A stretch of 64,000 nucleotides of DNA. It comes from Paraflavitalea pollutisoli (GTDB lineage: Bacteria; Bacteroidota; Bacteroidia; Chitinophagales; Chitinophagaceae). A program made the position numbers and the translations under genes. The stretch spans positions 1,973,983-2,037,982 of the forward strand of contig NZ_JARKMX010000008.1 of assembly GCF_029360705.1 (NCBI RefSeq). Direction: 5' to 3'. A model generated the notes under the pieces. It searched no databases and had not been told where the DNA came from. It saw only the letters and a list, made by a program, of their open reading frames with translations. This document shows, piece after piece, positions 18,273 to 26,506 of the stretch (the first letter of the stretch is position 1; the number at the start of each line of letters is the position of its first letter).

Positions 18273-19129
18273 AACCCTGAATGTACTCTTTTTATGGTAC
18301 ACCCCGCTGCGCATTCGGTTGCATCAGGGACCGAACGGGCCCGTCAAGCGGCTAAAAAAATCCGGTTATTGTCAAGGGGTTGGCTGGTGCGTTTCGTATC
18401 TTTATATGGATCGATATTTGCGCCTATTTTCTATCCATCCTTGTATGCACAACTGTCAGCCAGGCATATTTACATTCCCACTTTCCGGTCGCCCGACCGG
18501 TGCCTATGCTGCTGCGGTGGCTGATGCCGCCATTACCGCCAGCCCTGACGCGCAAACTCTCCCCACAAGACCGCATACGGGCATTAATGGCACCCGCTCC
18601 CCCCGTCCGGCTGGTTTGCCCGACTACTTGTCAACTACTATTCAACTACTATTGCACTGCTTGTCATCCGGGTTTACCATGGAGTATCCTACCAGTTGCC
18701 ATGGACTTGCCACGGAACATCCTACTACCTGGCCCGCTCGGGCACTATTGCTCCCCGCTTACTGTACGCTAATAGCCTGCTAACAGGCCCAACGATGGTC
18801 TGGCATAGCTCTGGATATGCTCTGAAATAGCTCATTTTCCTATGTCCATCTCCAGGCTGGCCGTAGTGGAGACCTTGAACAGTTCCAGGCTTAAGAGATA
18901 CTCTCCGCCCTATGGCCGCATCCTAACTTCGCCCATTTTTAGCGCAGCATGCGCACTTTTCTTTCACTTATGGTACCCGATACACATTGAATGTTGTCAA
19001 ACCGATGACCGGATAGAGGTAGAGATTATCTAATATATTCAGGAGTCGTATTCAACAATTTCTATTTGATTTTCGGGTGCAACAAGCAAGGGGGCTTGCG
19101 TGTCTTATACTTAAATAAAACCTTATCGT
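18273..19129. other. Long gene-free stretch with imperfect short repeats
   Basis: About 860 bp without a supportable gene. Open frames exist but lack domain features, and their codon use is unlike the neighbours. The part from 18625 to 18740 has imperfect direct repeats (CAACTACTATT twice near 18638-18652; CATGGA and ATCCTAC recurring to about 18725). The right end, from about 19020, turns AT-rich and presumably holds the promoter of the next gene. This may be the remains of a decayed gene. Confidence 0.5.
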
Positions 19130-20263
19130 ATGGCAAAACAATGTGGAGCTTTTCCATTTACCGGATCGATCGGCGGCGTTACGGGTTATAAACGTAACGG
19201 ACAGTATTTCGTGAAAGAAAAAAGCACGGTCACCCGCGACCGGGTATTGAAGGCAGACAATTACGCCCGCACCCGGGAGAACTCCTGGGAGTTCAAGCAT
19301 GCGGCCCGCAGCAGCATGTTGCTACGCCGGGTATTGTGGCCACTGGCGAAGCTGATGAAGCTGGCCGACGGTCATTTATCGCCCCGTGTCAATGGGTTGT
19401 GCACGCGCATCATCCGGACAGACCCTGTCAATGGTCGCGGAGAGCGCCGGATGCACGCCGGGGAATTGGAGCAGATCGAAGATTTTGCTTTCCGCAAGGA
19501 CACCAACTTTCATACTGTGTGCAAGGTGGTTACCAGCAGCACGATCGATACGGAAACAGGCACGATGCAATTTACCGTCAAGCCCTTTGACCCAACCAGC
19601 AGGATCGACGCGCCGGAAGGTGCTACGCATTTTCAGTGGGTGGCCAATGGAGGCGCCGTCAACTTCAACACCGAAGATGCTCATTTCGACTTTACCAGCT
19701 CTGCTCATTATGCCCTGGATGAACCAGTGGCGGAAACGATCCGGCTGGAGCAACAAATAACCATTGCACCGGGCATGGTCCTGTTGCAGGCAATCGGCCT
19801 TGTATTCTTCAAACAGCATGCAACGGGAGCGTTTGAGCGCATAAACGGAGGCGTGATGCGTGTGCTACAGGTAGGCATGACGGAGCAAGCGGTGACACCC
19901 AACAAACCGGTAAAGCAACGCATGGACCACATCGAACCCAGTGTGCCCTGTGCCGGGGAAATGCCCGCTGCCCCGGAATCCAGCACATCGCCCGAAGTTA
20001 TAGCAGCCACTGTGTGGCCGCCTGATAAGGCGTTGCCGGCCGACGAACCCATCAATCCTTCATTACCCGTGGCCCAACAGCCTGCGGACGAGCTAACCAG
20101 CGCGTCGACAAGCGACACCGACCAAGCTGCGTGTGCTGCTGCGGTACAGGAAGTGAAGTTATTGATAAGCCAGGAAAAACGCGACCAGGAACAATGCAGG
20201 AGGCTTGCAGGCGAATTGGCTACTTATGCAAGCATGACGCCAATCGACGAATACCCCGATTGA
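19130..20263 (+). CDS. Hypothetical protein with GSIGGVTGYK start motif
   Basis: A 377-residue protein of unknown function. The N-terminus, MAKQCGAFPFTGSIGGVTGYK then RNGQYFVKEKS, resembles a group of Bacteroidota hypothetical proteins that start with a short beta-hairpin motif of this kind. Residues 45-280 are mixed; 280-345 are rich in Pro/Ala/Ser and probably disordered; the last 30 residues are helical and charged. There is no signal peptide or membrane segment. The next gene starts 99 bp downstream on the same strand and may be linked. I cannot assign a function. Confidence 0.7.
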   Translation: MAKQCGAFPFTGSIGGVTGYKRNGQYFVKEKSTVTRDRVLKADNYARTRENSWEFKHAARSSMLLRRVLWPLAKLMKLADGHLSPRVNGLCTRIIRTDPVNGRGERRMHAGELEQIEDFAFRKDTNFHTVCKVVTSSTIDTETGTMQFTVKPFDPTSRIDAPEGATHFQWVANGGAVNFNTEDAHFDFTSSAHYALDEPVAETIRLEQQITIAPGMVLLQAIGLVFFKQHATGAFERINGGVMRVLQVGMTEQAVTPNKPVKQRMDHIEPSVPCAGEMPAAPESSTSPEVIAATVWPPDKALPADEPINPSLPVAQQPADELTSASTSDTDQAACAAAVQEVKLLISQEKRDQEQCRRLAGELATYASMTPIDEYPD

Positions 20264-20362
20264 CTAAGTTAAATACCCGTTTCGTTAAATGCGGTGGCGC
20301 CAACGCCACCGGCTGCCTGATCTTTGGTGGACTATGGCCTTATAGCCATCAACCAACAGATC

Positions 20363-20707
20363 ATGGACAACGTTACTTTTCATTATGCTTTGCGGCCATC
20401 GACAGGTGGTAGTGCAGGAGCTCGTACCGCTAAACCAGGTGAGTTGCTGATCATTGCAGCCAACAGGTTACAGGAAGGTTTCAACACGGTGGAACTGCCC
20501 GAGCGGGGTGGTATCCTTGAATTGGTAAAGCGGGGTGATCATTTTTTGAACCTGGTGTGGATCGATGAAGCCGGTATGGCTACGCGACTGGAACCGAAAC
20601 CAACTGGGTATACTGCAGATGGGCGCGAAGGGGCACCGACGATCACGACATTGGCTTGCTTTGGATGGCCGGAAGCCCGGCACGCAATGATTTGTTTGGT
20701 TGCCTGA
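20363..20707 (+). CDS. Small hypothetical protein
   Basis: A 114-residue soluble frame starting at the ATG at 20363 (MDNVTFHYALRPSTGG). It contains GELLIIAANRLQEGFNTVELPERGGILELVKRGD-like regularly alternating segments suggestive of a small beta-rich fold. No known family is recognised and there is no signal sequence. It is probably co-transcribed with the 377-residue hypothetical gene 99 bp upstream. An upstream in-frame ATG at 20324 would add 13 residues. That it is a real gene rests on its length, composition and position. Confidence 0.5.
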   Translation: MDNVTFHYALRPSTGGSAGARTAKPGELLIIAANRLQEGFNTVELPERGGILELVKRGDHFLNLVWIDEAGMATRLEPKPTGYTADGREGAPTITTLACFGWPEARHAMICLVA

Positions 20708-20922
20708 GGAGTGCCCGGACAACAGCCGCCTGACTACAGCGCAATCAACCACCGACTGTGCTGCAACCGGTAAGCGACTGCTGCCCGGGTTCGCAATATG
20801 GTTTGCATCTTGTATTCACCTATCCCCTTGCAGCCGTTGCTACAACAAATGACAGGTTCGGGAAACCTTTCGTATGCTTTGTGCTTGTAACTAATTGCCG
20901 GTGGTTGACAACAGCACACAAA

Positions 20923-20941
20923 GCCTACTATTATTGTAGAC
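20923..20941. promoter_or_regulatory. Upstream operator-like palindrome
   Basis: GCCTAC-N7-GTAGAC: the right half-site is identical to the downstream copy at 21073-21091 and the left differs at one base (GCCTAC against GTCTAC). Spacing (7 bp) is the same. The two centres are 150 bp apart, compatible with looping or cooperative binding. CTAC/GTAG half-sites recall BlaI/MecI-type operators, but the regulator is not in this window. Confidence 0.45.
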
Positions 20942-21041
20942 AAATATAAAATATACCGATCTACCTTCAAAAGATTTTTATTGACCGCGATTAAAAAAGA
21001 GGGGAAACCCTTTAATACAGGACGTAATGCCCTTCAGAAAA

Positions 21042-21073
21042 TTTGGCAGAGAAGCGGAAATCAGTTTACTTTG
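21042..21073 (+). promoter_or_regulatory. Bacteroidota-type promoter for the DoxX/SoxCD-like run
   Basis: TTTG at 21042-21045 and TTACTTTG at 21066-21073 are separated by 20 bp. This matches the primary-sigma promoter of Bacteroidota (TTTG at -33, TAnnTTTG at -7) at all but one base. Transcription should start near 21080. The G ending the -7 element is the first base of a palindromic operator. Confidence 0.6.
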
Positions 21074-21091
21074 TCTACCTATACAGTAGAC
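21073..21091. promoter_or_regulatory. Palindromic operator overlapping the promoter
   Basis: GTCTAC (21073-21078) and GTAGAC (21086-21091) form a perfect inverted repeat with a 7-bp spacer. It covers the end of the -7 element and the predicted transcription start, so a bound protein would block initiation. A near copy lies 150 bp upstream. Confidence 0.5.
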
Positions 21092-21188
21092 TATTAATCC
21101 TACTGATCTCTGATTAGCGCCTTCCTGTTAACCACCAGCAGCAGGCTCGTATTGAGATAGCCAACCGGCTATTAAAACACCTGCATGT

Positions 21189-22523
21189 ATGCCAAACAAC
21201 CGACTTGACAAGCCGCCTGTTGCGTGGAAGGCTTATGAAAAGAACCTGTTCCGTTTTTTCTTCCTGTACTTTACGGTGCAGGTATTTCCTTTAGATACAA
21301 AATTCTACCAATACGTTGCTTCCATCAACTGGTTGCACGTAACGTATGGCGAGTTGTTTAACCTCGCGCATTACACGCCCTTGTTTGCGAAGGGCGGGCC
21401 CACCTACTGGAACTGGGTGATCGCGGCTGGTGCGGCCCTTGCCGGCACCATCGTATGGACACTGATCGACCAGGGCCGCACCCGGGAATACAACAACTGG
21501 TATTACTGGCTGCGGGTAGCGCTGCGTTATCGGTTATCACTTGCTTTGCTGGCTTATGGATTTCTGATGTTGTTTCCGATCCAGGCCCCCTACCCTTCTA
21601 TCAGCCATCTCAATACGCCCTATGGCGACTTCACCCGGTGGAAATTGTTTTCCCTGAGTCTGGGTGTGGTACCCTCGTATGAATTCTTCCTCGGTCTGAT
21701 TGAAGTGTTGCTGGCTTTACTGTTGCTGTATCGCAAAACAGCCTCTCTCGCGGCTTTTATCATCCTGATCTATCTCGGCAATGTATTTGTCTCGAACCTG
21801 GCTTATGAAGGCGGGGAAGACATTTACAGTCTCTTCCTGTTGAGCATCGCGGCTTTCCTGCTGGCGTGGGATGCCCAAAGATTGTATCGCTTGCTGGTAC
21901 TACAACAACCGACTGCTCCGAATCGCTTTCAACCGGTGTATACCGAAGCCGTGCAATATGGCCGTGTGGCCGGTAAAAGTCTGTTCGTACTGGTATTTGT
22001 GGTACTGTATGGATTCCAGACAGGATCTGGTTATGCAGCAGGATCGTACCAGTATCCAACGGAGCCAGGCTTGTCCGGAACAGCAGGCCTTTACAACGTT
22101 TCACAGTTCACCCTGGGTGAAGACACCCTGGCCTATGCATCCGATGACCCGGTGCGCTGGCAGGATGTGGTATTTGAAACCTGGAATACGATCAGCATCC
22201 GGTCTAACCGCGCTGTGAAGATCGACTCTAGCAATACCGACTTCATTCACGACATCGATGCAGCAAGGCGCTATGAGCTGGAAGGAGCAGCTGCCCGGCA
22301 TTATTACAGCTATACCGTCGACTCGCTACAACATACCCTCACGTTGCGCAACCGCAATAAACATTATGCCGGCGAAACGCTGGTGCTGCAATACGAGCAA
22401 CCCACCGCCGGCAGGATCGTGCTGCGCGGCAGGAATTATGATCAGACGCCCCTGCTGGTGCAACTGGACAGGATCGATAAAAAATATCTGCTGGAGGAAG
22501 CGGCGAAGGCAGGGAGAAGATAG
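21189..22523 (+). CDS. DoxX-like integral membrane protein with periplasmic C-terminal domain (copy 1)
   Basis: A 444-residue membrane protein. Hydrophobic segments occur near 22-40, 75-97, 113-132, 160-182, 188-203, 213-230 and 262-282, and about 160 soluble residues follow. Signatures shared with copy 2 are YYWLRVALRYR, the phrase PIQAPYPSISHLNTPYGDFT, and NLAYEGGEDIYS. The four-helix DoxX/DoxD fold is used by thiosulfate:quinone oxidoreductase and other quinone-linked membrane proteins, so a role in passing electrons from sulfur oxidation to quinone is plausible. It is the first gene of the run leading to the cytochrome and SoxC-like genes. Family membership is fairly clear; the redox role is inference. 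Confidence 0.7.
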   Translation: MPNNRLDKPPVAWKAYEKNLFRFFFLYFTVQVFPLDTKFYQYVASINWLHVTYGELFNLAHYTPLFAKGGPTYWNWVIAAGAALAGTIVWTLIDQGRTREYNNWYYWLRVALRYRLSLALLAYGFLMLFPIQAPYPSISHLNTPYGDFTRWKLFSLSLGVVPSYEFFLGLIEVLLALLLLYRKTASLAAFIILIYLGNVFVSNLAYEGGEDIYSLFLLSIAAFLLAWDAQRLYRLLVLQQPTAPNRFQPVYTEAVQYGRVAGKSLFVLVFVVLYGFQTGSGYAAGSYQYPTEPGLSGTAGLYNVSQFTLGEDTLAYASDDPVRWQDVVFETWNTISIRSNRAVKIDSSNTDFIHDIDAARRYELEGAAARHYYSYTVDSLQHTLTLRNRNKHYAGETLVLQYEQPTAGRIVLRGRNYDQTPLLVQLDRIDKKYLLEEAAKAGRR

Positions 22524-22540
22524 GGGTTGAAGTTATAGGG

Positions 22541-22600
22541 AGGGCTACGAGGCATCGAGGCGGAGGAAAGGCAACGAGGCAAACCCGGCATCCGCCGGAA
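22541..22600 (+). repeat. GGCA-type short tandem repeat, copy 1
   Basis: Degenerate 8-9 bp units built on GAGGCA/AAGGCAAC (for example GAGGCATC, AAAGGCAAC, GAGGCAAA) directly follow the stop of DoxX-like copy 1 and fill part of the 150-bp gap before copy 2. The same repeat occurs at three other places in this window, always with GGCA on the plus strand. Confidence 0.65.
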
Positions 22601-22676
22601 CAACGTAGCAATACAAAAGCTCAAAGGCAGCGCGGAATTTTTGGTATCCATTATAAATTACTCAAACCAGAACGAT

Positions 22677-24047
22677 ATGTCGACAGTGACTGAATATATA
22701 CCAGCAGCGCCGGTGGTCGTGCAGGAAGCGCCACGGGTGCAGGCATCCGAAAAAACAGCAGGCAAAATCAGCTCAAAGCCCTGGAAGGGTTCCGAGCGCG
22801 TACTGTTCCGCATCGCGTTTATCTTCTTTATCATCCTTTCGCTGCCCAATAGTTGGGAATGGTACAAACTCGTAGCCCGGATAGACTGGAGCTCGCTGCA
22901 CTACCGCGACCTGTATGATATCGCCCGTTTTGGATCGGGCATTACCTTCTTTGGCAATACGATCTTCGGCAATCCGCTGGCTGGTTATGCGCAATGGATC
23001 ATCACCTTGCTGGTGTCCATCGCCGGTGGCCTGGGGTGGACCGCCATCGTGCGCGCCCGCAAGACGGAACGCGCTGAATACAATATCCTCTACTACTGGC
23101 TGCGGGTGGTGGTGCGCTACCGGGCAGGCATCGGGATCATCGGATTTGGCTTCACCAAACTCCTGCCCGTGCAAATGCCTTATCCTTCTCTCGGCGTACT
23201 CAACACCAACTTTGGTGATCTGACGGCACAAAAGATCTACTGGCTATCGGTGGGCATCGTACCGTGGTACCAGGTATTCGCCGGTGTGGTGGAACTGACG
23301 GCTGGCACGATGCTCTTGTTTCGCAGAACCACGACCATTGGATCGGTGCTCTTACTCGGCGCCCTCGGCACCATCGTCTATGTCAACTTTGCGTACGATG
23401 GTGGCGTTCACGTATATAGTTCCTATTTTGTGTTGCTGGCCGCTTTCCTGCTGGTGGACGATGTACCGCGTATCTATAACTTACTCGTACGGGAAAAATT
23501 CACGACGCCCGTACACATCTACCCTGCATTTGCGCAAAAATGGCAACGCTTCACCCGTGTGGGGTTGAAGGCTTTCACCCTGTTTCTATTCCTGGGTGTG
23601 CTGTTTTATTTGCAATTGGTCAATTTCTGGTACGATCCCTACAAGCAACCCGCTGTTGCCGGTGTAAAGACCTTGCGCGGCAACTACGCTGTAACGGAGT
23701 TTCGGATCAACAATAGCTTACTCCCCTACTCACCGACGGACACCGTACGCTGGCAAGAGGCGACATTTGAAGACTGGACGACACTGACCTTCCGCGTCAA
23801 CAAACCAACGCCGCTAGACCTCTCCAATGGTGGCGGTGATCCGCAACGGGACATCAACCGCACGTTTGAAGTATCGGGTGTGGCGGGTGGACAACGGGTG
23901 TTTCACTACCAGGCCGATGAAGTGACGCAAACGCTGTACCTGCAGGATAAATACAAAGCAACGCCCGACCGGCGCAACCGCACCTCGGAAGCGAATGACG
24001 AGTCGGGGAAAACAGGCAACAAGGCACAGTGGCAACAAGGCAACTAG
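22677..24047 (+). CDS. DoxX-like membrane protein (copy 2), ended early by an in-frame amber codon
   Basis: A 456-residue paralogue of copy 1, starting at the ATG at 22677 (MSTVTEYIPAAP). It shares the motifs YYWLRVVVRYRAG, LPVQMPYPSLGVLNTNFGDLT and NFAYDGGVHVYSS, with the same membrane layout and periplasmic tail. After residues TPDRRNR the frame enters GGCA-type repeat DNA and stops at TAG 24045-24047. Reading on in the same frame from 24048 to 24383 gives a tail (MILQYQTTDGSRVILRG) that matches the end of copy 1 (LVLQYEQPTAGRIVLRG). The true gene therefore probably reached 24383 and is now shortened, unless the stop is read through or is a sequencing error. The missing tail is periplasmic, so membrane function may survive. 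Confidence 0.8.
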   Translation: MSTVTEYIPAAPVVVQEAPRVQASEKTAGKISSKPWKGSERVLFRIAFIFFIILSLPNSWEWYKLVARIDWSSLHYRDLYDIARFGSGITFFGNTIFGNPLAGYAQWIITLLVSIAGGLGWTAIVRARKTERAEYNILYYWLRVVVRYRAGIGIIGFGFTKLLPVQMPYPSLGVLNTNFGDLTAQKIYWLSVGIVPWYQVFAGVVELTAGTMLLFRRTTTIGSVLLLGALGTIVYVNFAYDGGVHVYSSYFVLLAAFLLVDDVPRIYNLLVREKFTTPVHIYPAFAQKWQRFTRVGLKAFTLFLFLGVLFYLQLVNFWYDPYKQPAVAGVKTLRGNYAVTEFRINNSLLPYSPTDTVRWQEATFEDWTTLTFRVNKPTPLDLSNGGGDPQRDINRTFEVSGVAGGQRVFHYQADEVTQTLYLQDKYKATPDRRNRTSEANDESGKTGNKAQWQQGN

Positions 24048-24095
24048 GGGAAGAAAGGCAACGAGGCATCAAGGCAGAAAGGCAACGAGGGGAAT
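24010..24095 (+). repeat. GGCA-type repeat inside the DoxX-like copy 2 reading frame
   Basis: In the gene frame the units read GGC-AAC-AAG, GGC-AAC-TAG, GGC-AAC-GAG, GGC-AAC-GAG: a G or A to T change in one unit creates the stop. This stretch has no counterpart in copy 1, where the flanking sequences are adjacent, so the repeat looks like an in-frame insertion or expansion. Confidence 0.7.
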
Positions 24096-24383
24096 ACAGG
24101 TGGCGACAACTGGATCCCGGCAGCGGCGAAAGCACATATCGGTGATGAGCGCACCAAGATCCATCCACGCGCCGCTTCTACCCGGCGCGACCGCGACTTC
24201 GCCGCCAATGCCAACAAACCCGAAAAACGCAATCGCATGATCCTGCAATACCAAACCACGGATGGCAGTCGGGTCATCCTGCGGGGCATTAATGAAAACA
24301 AAGATTCTATTTATGTAGTGCTCGATCGTGTGGCGAGGCCTTACGCCCTTTCCCGCAGTGCCTTGCAGGCGGGGAGTTATTAG
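24048..24383 (+). pseudogene. Detached C-terminal end of DoxX-like copy 2
   Basis: This 111-codon stretch stays open in the same frame after the amber codon and ends at TAG 24381-24383. The first 15 or so residues are repeat-encoded (GKKGNEAS..., QKGNEGN), then WIPAAAKAHIGDERTKIH and a charged linker, then the strand pair RMILQYQTTDGSRVILRG and SIYVVLDRVARPYALS, which aligns to the end of copy 1. It has no plausible start of its own with a periplasmic signal, so it is best read as the cut-off tail. Base composition and codon use match the upstream gene, which suggests a recent event. Confidence 0.65.
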
Positions 24384-24440
24384 AGAAGGCAACAAGGCAC
24401 AAAGGCATAGAGGCATCGAGGGAAAGAAAAACAACGAGGG
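24384..24440 (+). repeat. GGCA-type short tandem repeat, after copy 2
   Basis: Units AAGGCAAC, AAGGCACA, AAGGCATA, GAGGCATC, GAGGGAAA and a degraded AACAACGAGG immediately follow the final stop at 24383. It is the same family and orientation as the repeats at 22541, 24010 and 48831, so copy 2 is flanked on both sides. Confidence 0.7.
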
Positions 24441-24567
24441 GCATATGGCTAACGCATTAGGCTAAAAACAATGGGCGTCGCCATTAATAAACAATAGAGA
24501 TAAGGCGCCCGCAAGCAACTAAGAGGTGTTCCGGTGAACCGATGCAGTATCACAAGGAACAACCAAC

Positions 24568-25170
24568 ATGAACAACCAAGGTCTGTTTTATTTTTTGCTG
24601 TGTGTATGGCTTATCGCCATGACTTCCTGTGGCAGCTCGCCGGTAGGCACTGCTGCACCCGGCAAGTTGGCCACCGCTTCTACACCAGACACATCCAACT
24701 GGCCATCCAGCTTTGCGTTTGGCCATACCGCCTCAGCGTCCTACATCGACTCTATCGATATCGACATTGCACCCGATGGAAAAGGTCTGCCCGCCGGATC
24801 GGGCACCGCCACTGAAGGGCAGACCGTATACGCGGTGAAATGCGCTGCCTGCCATGGGAAAACGGGCGCCGAAGGTCCGTTTCAAAAACTGGTGGGCGCT
24901 ATGGGCGATACCACCAAGGCCAAAACGATCGGCAACTACTGGCCCTATGCCACGACGCTATACGACTATATCCGGCGCGCCATGCCCTTCAACGAACCCG
25001 GATCACTAACGAATGCCGAGGTATACCAACTCACGGCCTACCTCCTACATGCCAACCAGATCATCGATGCCACCACGGTGATCGATGCAGGTAGTCTGCC
25101 CCAGGTGCAGATGCCTGCCCGCGCCCTATTTGTAAACGATGACCGGAAAGGTGGTCCGGAGATTCGCTAA
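24568..25170 (+). CDS. Lipoprotein c-type cytochrome, SoxD/SorB-like electron acceptor
   Basis: A 200-residue exported cytochrome. A lipoprotein signal ends TSCG with the lipidated cysteine at 21. Haem is bound at CAACH (92-96), and the distal ligand is probably Met139 in RRAMPFNEP. The layout of a pre-haem segment IAPDGKGLPAGSG, then YAVKCAACHGKTGAEGP, then IGNYWPYATTLYDYIRRAMP matches the cytochrome partner of sulfite dehydrogenases (SorB, SoxD). It would take electrons from the SoxC-like protein encoded next, which starts 13 bp after it. Lipidation places it at a membrane surface in the periplasm. No maturation genes are present here. Confidence 0.85.
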   Translation: MNNQGLFYFLLCVWLIAMTSCGSSPVGTAAPGKLATASTPDTSNWPSSFAFGHTASASYIDSIDIDIAPDGKGLPAGSGTATEGQTVYAVKCAACHGKTGAEGPFQKLVGAMGDTTKAKTIGNYWPYATTLYDYIRRAMPFNEPGSLTNAEVYQLTAYLLHANQIIDATTVIDAGSLPQVQMPARALFVNDDRKGGPEIR

Positions 25171-25183
25171 CGAACACTTAACT

Positions 25184-26470
25184 ATGTCGACTTCCGATAA
25201 CCATCAACCCGAACCTGGTGCAGGCAAGAAAATTCATCGCCGCACGATACTGGGCGCGGCTGCTTCTGCGGTAGCCATCGCCCTCGTCAAAAGCAGCGGC
25301 GGCCAGCTGGTACCGGCGGCAGTGCCTGCTGCGACGCCCGTTGCCAAGGCCGGCGCTCCTGTTGTGCCCGCCGATGCAACCAAGGTGCAAGGAGCCGTGC
25401 ATGGCACCCTCGGTACCCGGTCTGGCTTCGAACAACTGAAAAAGAAACCGACCGACACTTCATCCCGGTCACCCCTGCAAGACTTTCACGGTATCATCAC
25501 GCCGAGTGACCTGCATTTTGAGCGAAGTCATGGCGGTGTGCCCGTGATCGACCCACTTAAGTTCGAACTGCTTATCCATGGCATGGTCGACAGGCCCATG
25601 GTATTTACGCTGCGTGACCTCAAGCGTTTTCCTTCCGTATCGCGCATCGCCTTCCTCGAATGCTCGGGCAATTTCCGCGGTAACAAAGAAGAGATGACAC
25701 CCCAGGATATCTGCGGACTGACGAGTCAGGCCGAATGGACGGGCGTGATGCTGTCGACCCTTTTTCGCGAAGTGGGCATTCATCCCAAAGCTACCTGGTT
25801 CCTGGCCGAAGGGTCGGATGCTGCGGTAATGACAAGGAGTGTACCGATCCACAAGGGTTGGGAAGATGCGATGATCGCTTATGGACAAAATGGAGAAGCG
25901 TTGCGGCCGGAACAAGGTTATCCAGCACGCCTGTTCCTGCCCGGCTGGGAAGGCAATACCAATGTAAAATGGATTCGTCGTATTGAAGTAGGTGACAAAC
26001 CCTGGATGACCCGGGAGGAGACCTCCAAGTATACAGAGCCCATCAAGGATGGGAAGATCCGGCAATTCAGTTTCGATATGGATGCGCGATCGATCATCAC
26101 GTTCCCCTCTTTTCCGCAACAGGTAGAGAAGGGCTGGATCGAGATACGCGGACTGGCCTGGAGTGGTCGTGGCAAAGTAGTGAAAGTAGAGGTCAGCACC
26201 GATGCCGGCAAACACTGGCAAACGGCGCGCCTGCAGGAACCGGTACTCGACAAGGCGCACACGTATTTCCGGTACCTATGGCCATGGGATGGCCGGGCAA
26301 CGGAGATCGCCAGCCGCGTGACCGATGACACGGGCTATACGCAACCTACTATGCAACAGTTGTTGCAGGCTCGTGGGCGCGACATGGGTGGCTATCACCT
26401 CAATCCCGTGACGGCGTGGGTGATCAAGGGAGATGGTCGTGTACTGTTCAAACCAGAAAAATGGAAATAA
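25184..26470 (+). CDS. SoxC-like molybdopterin sulfite dehydrogenase, Tat-exported
   Basis: A 428-residue oxidoreductase of the sulfite oxidase family. From the ATG at 25184 (MSTSDN) the N-terminus has a Tat-like signal (HRRTILGAAASAVAIAL; the second arginine of the usual RR pair is kept). The molybdenum ligand is Cys160 in RIAFLECSGNFRG, and later LPGWEGNTNVKWIRRIEV and the C-terminal dimerisation domain (about 300-428, with EVSTDAGKHWQTARL) follow. SoxC and related enzymes oxidise sulfite, or the sulfane sulfur bound to SoxYZ. No SoxYZ, SoxAX or SoxB is seen nearby, so free sulfite is the likelier substrate. An earlier GTG/ATG in frame at 25139 overlaps the cytochrome gene and is disfavoured. 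Confidence 0.88.
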   Translation: MSTSDNHQPEPGAGKKIHRRTILGAAASAVAIALVKSSGGQLVPAAVPAATPVAKAGAPVVPADATKVQGAVHGTLGTRSGFEQLKKKPTDTSSRSPLQDFHGIITPSDLHFERSHGGVPVIDPLKFELLIHGMVDRPMVFTLRDLKRFPSVSRIAFLECSGNFRGNKEEMTPQDICGLTSQAEWTGVMLSTLFREVGIHPKATWFLAEGSDAAVMTRSVPIHKGWEDAMIAYGQNGEALRPEQGYPARLFLPGWEGNTNVKWIRRIEVGDKPWMTREETSKYTEPIKDGKIRQFSFDMDARSIITFPSFPQQVEKGWIEIRGLAWSGRGKVVKVEVSTDAGKHWQTARLQEPVLDKAHTYFRYLWPWDGRATEIASRVTDDTGYTQPTMQQLLQARGRDMGGYHLNPVTAWVIKGDGRVLFKPEKWK

Positions 26471-26506
26471 GCTGCTCAATCAATAACACTTGTAAAAATC
26501 AATCGT

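Larger units (their letters stand above)
20708..21188. other. Regulatory region upstream of the DoxX/SoxCD-like gene run
   Basis: About 480 bp without a gene. It becomes AT-rich from about 20930 and carries two near-identical palindromes and a good promoter, listed separately. The mRNA leader from the predicted start near 21080 to the first start codon would be about 105 nt. Confidence 0.6.

Noticed and set aside
18166..18783. A 205-codon open frame upstream of the hypothetical 377-residue gene
   Set aside because: It starts inside the sulfatase gene, is rich in Pro/Ser/Thr/Leu without domain features, and crosses repeat-like DNA.
25184..26470. Assigning a complete Sox thiosulfate-oxidation pathway
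   Set aside because: Only SoxC-like and SoxD/SorB-like proteins are present; no SoxYZ, SoxAX or SoxB is in the window.
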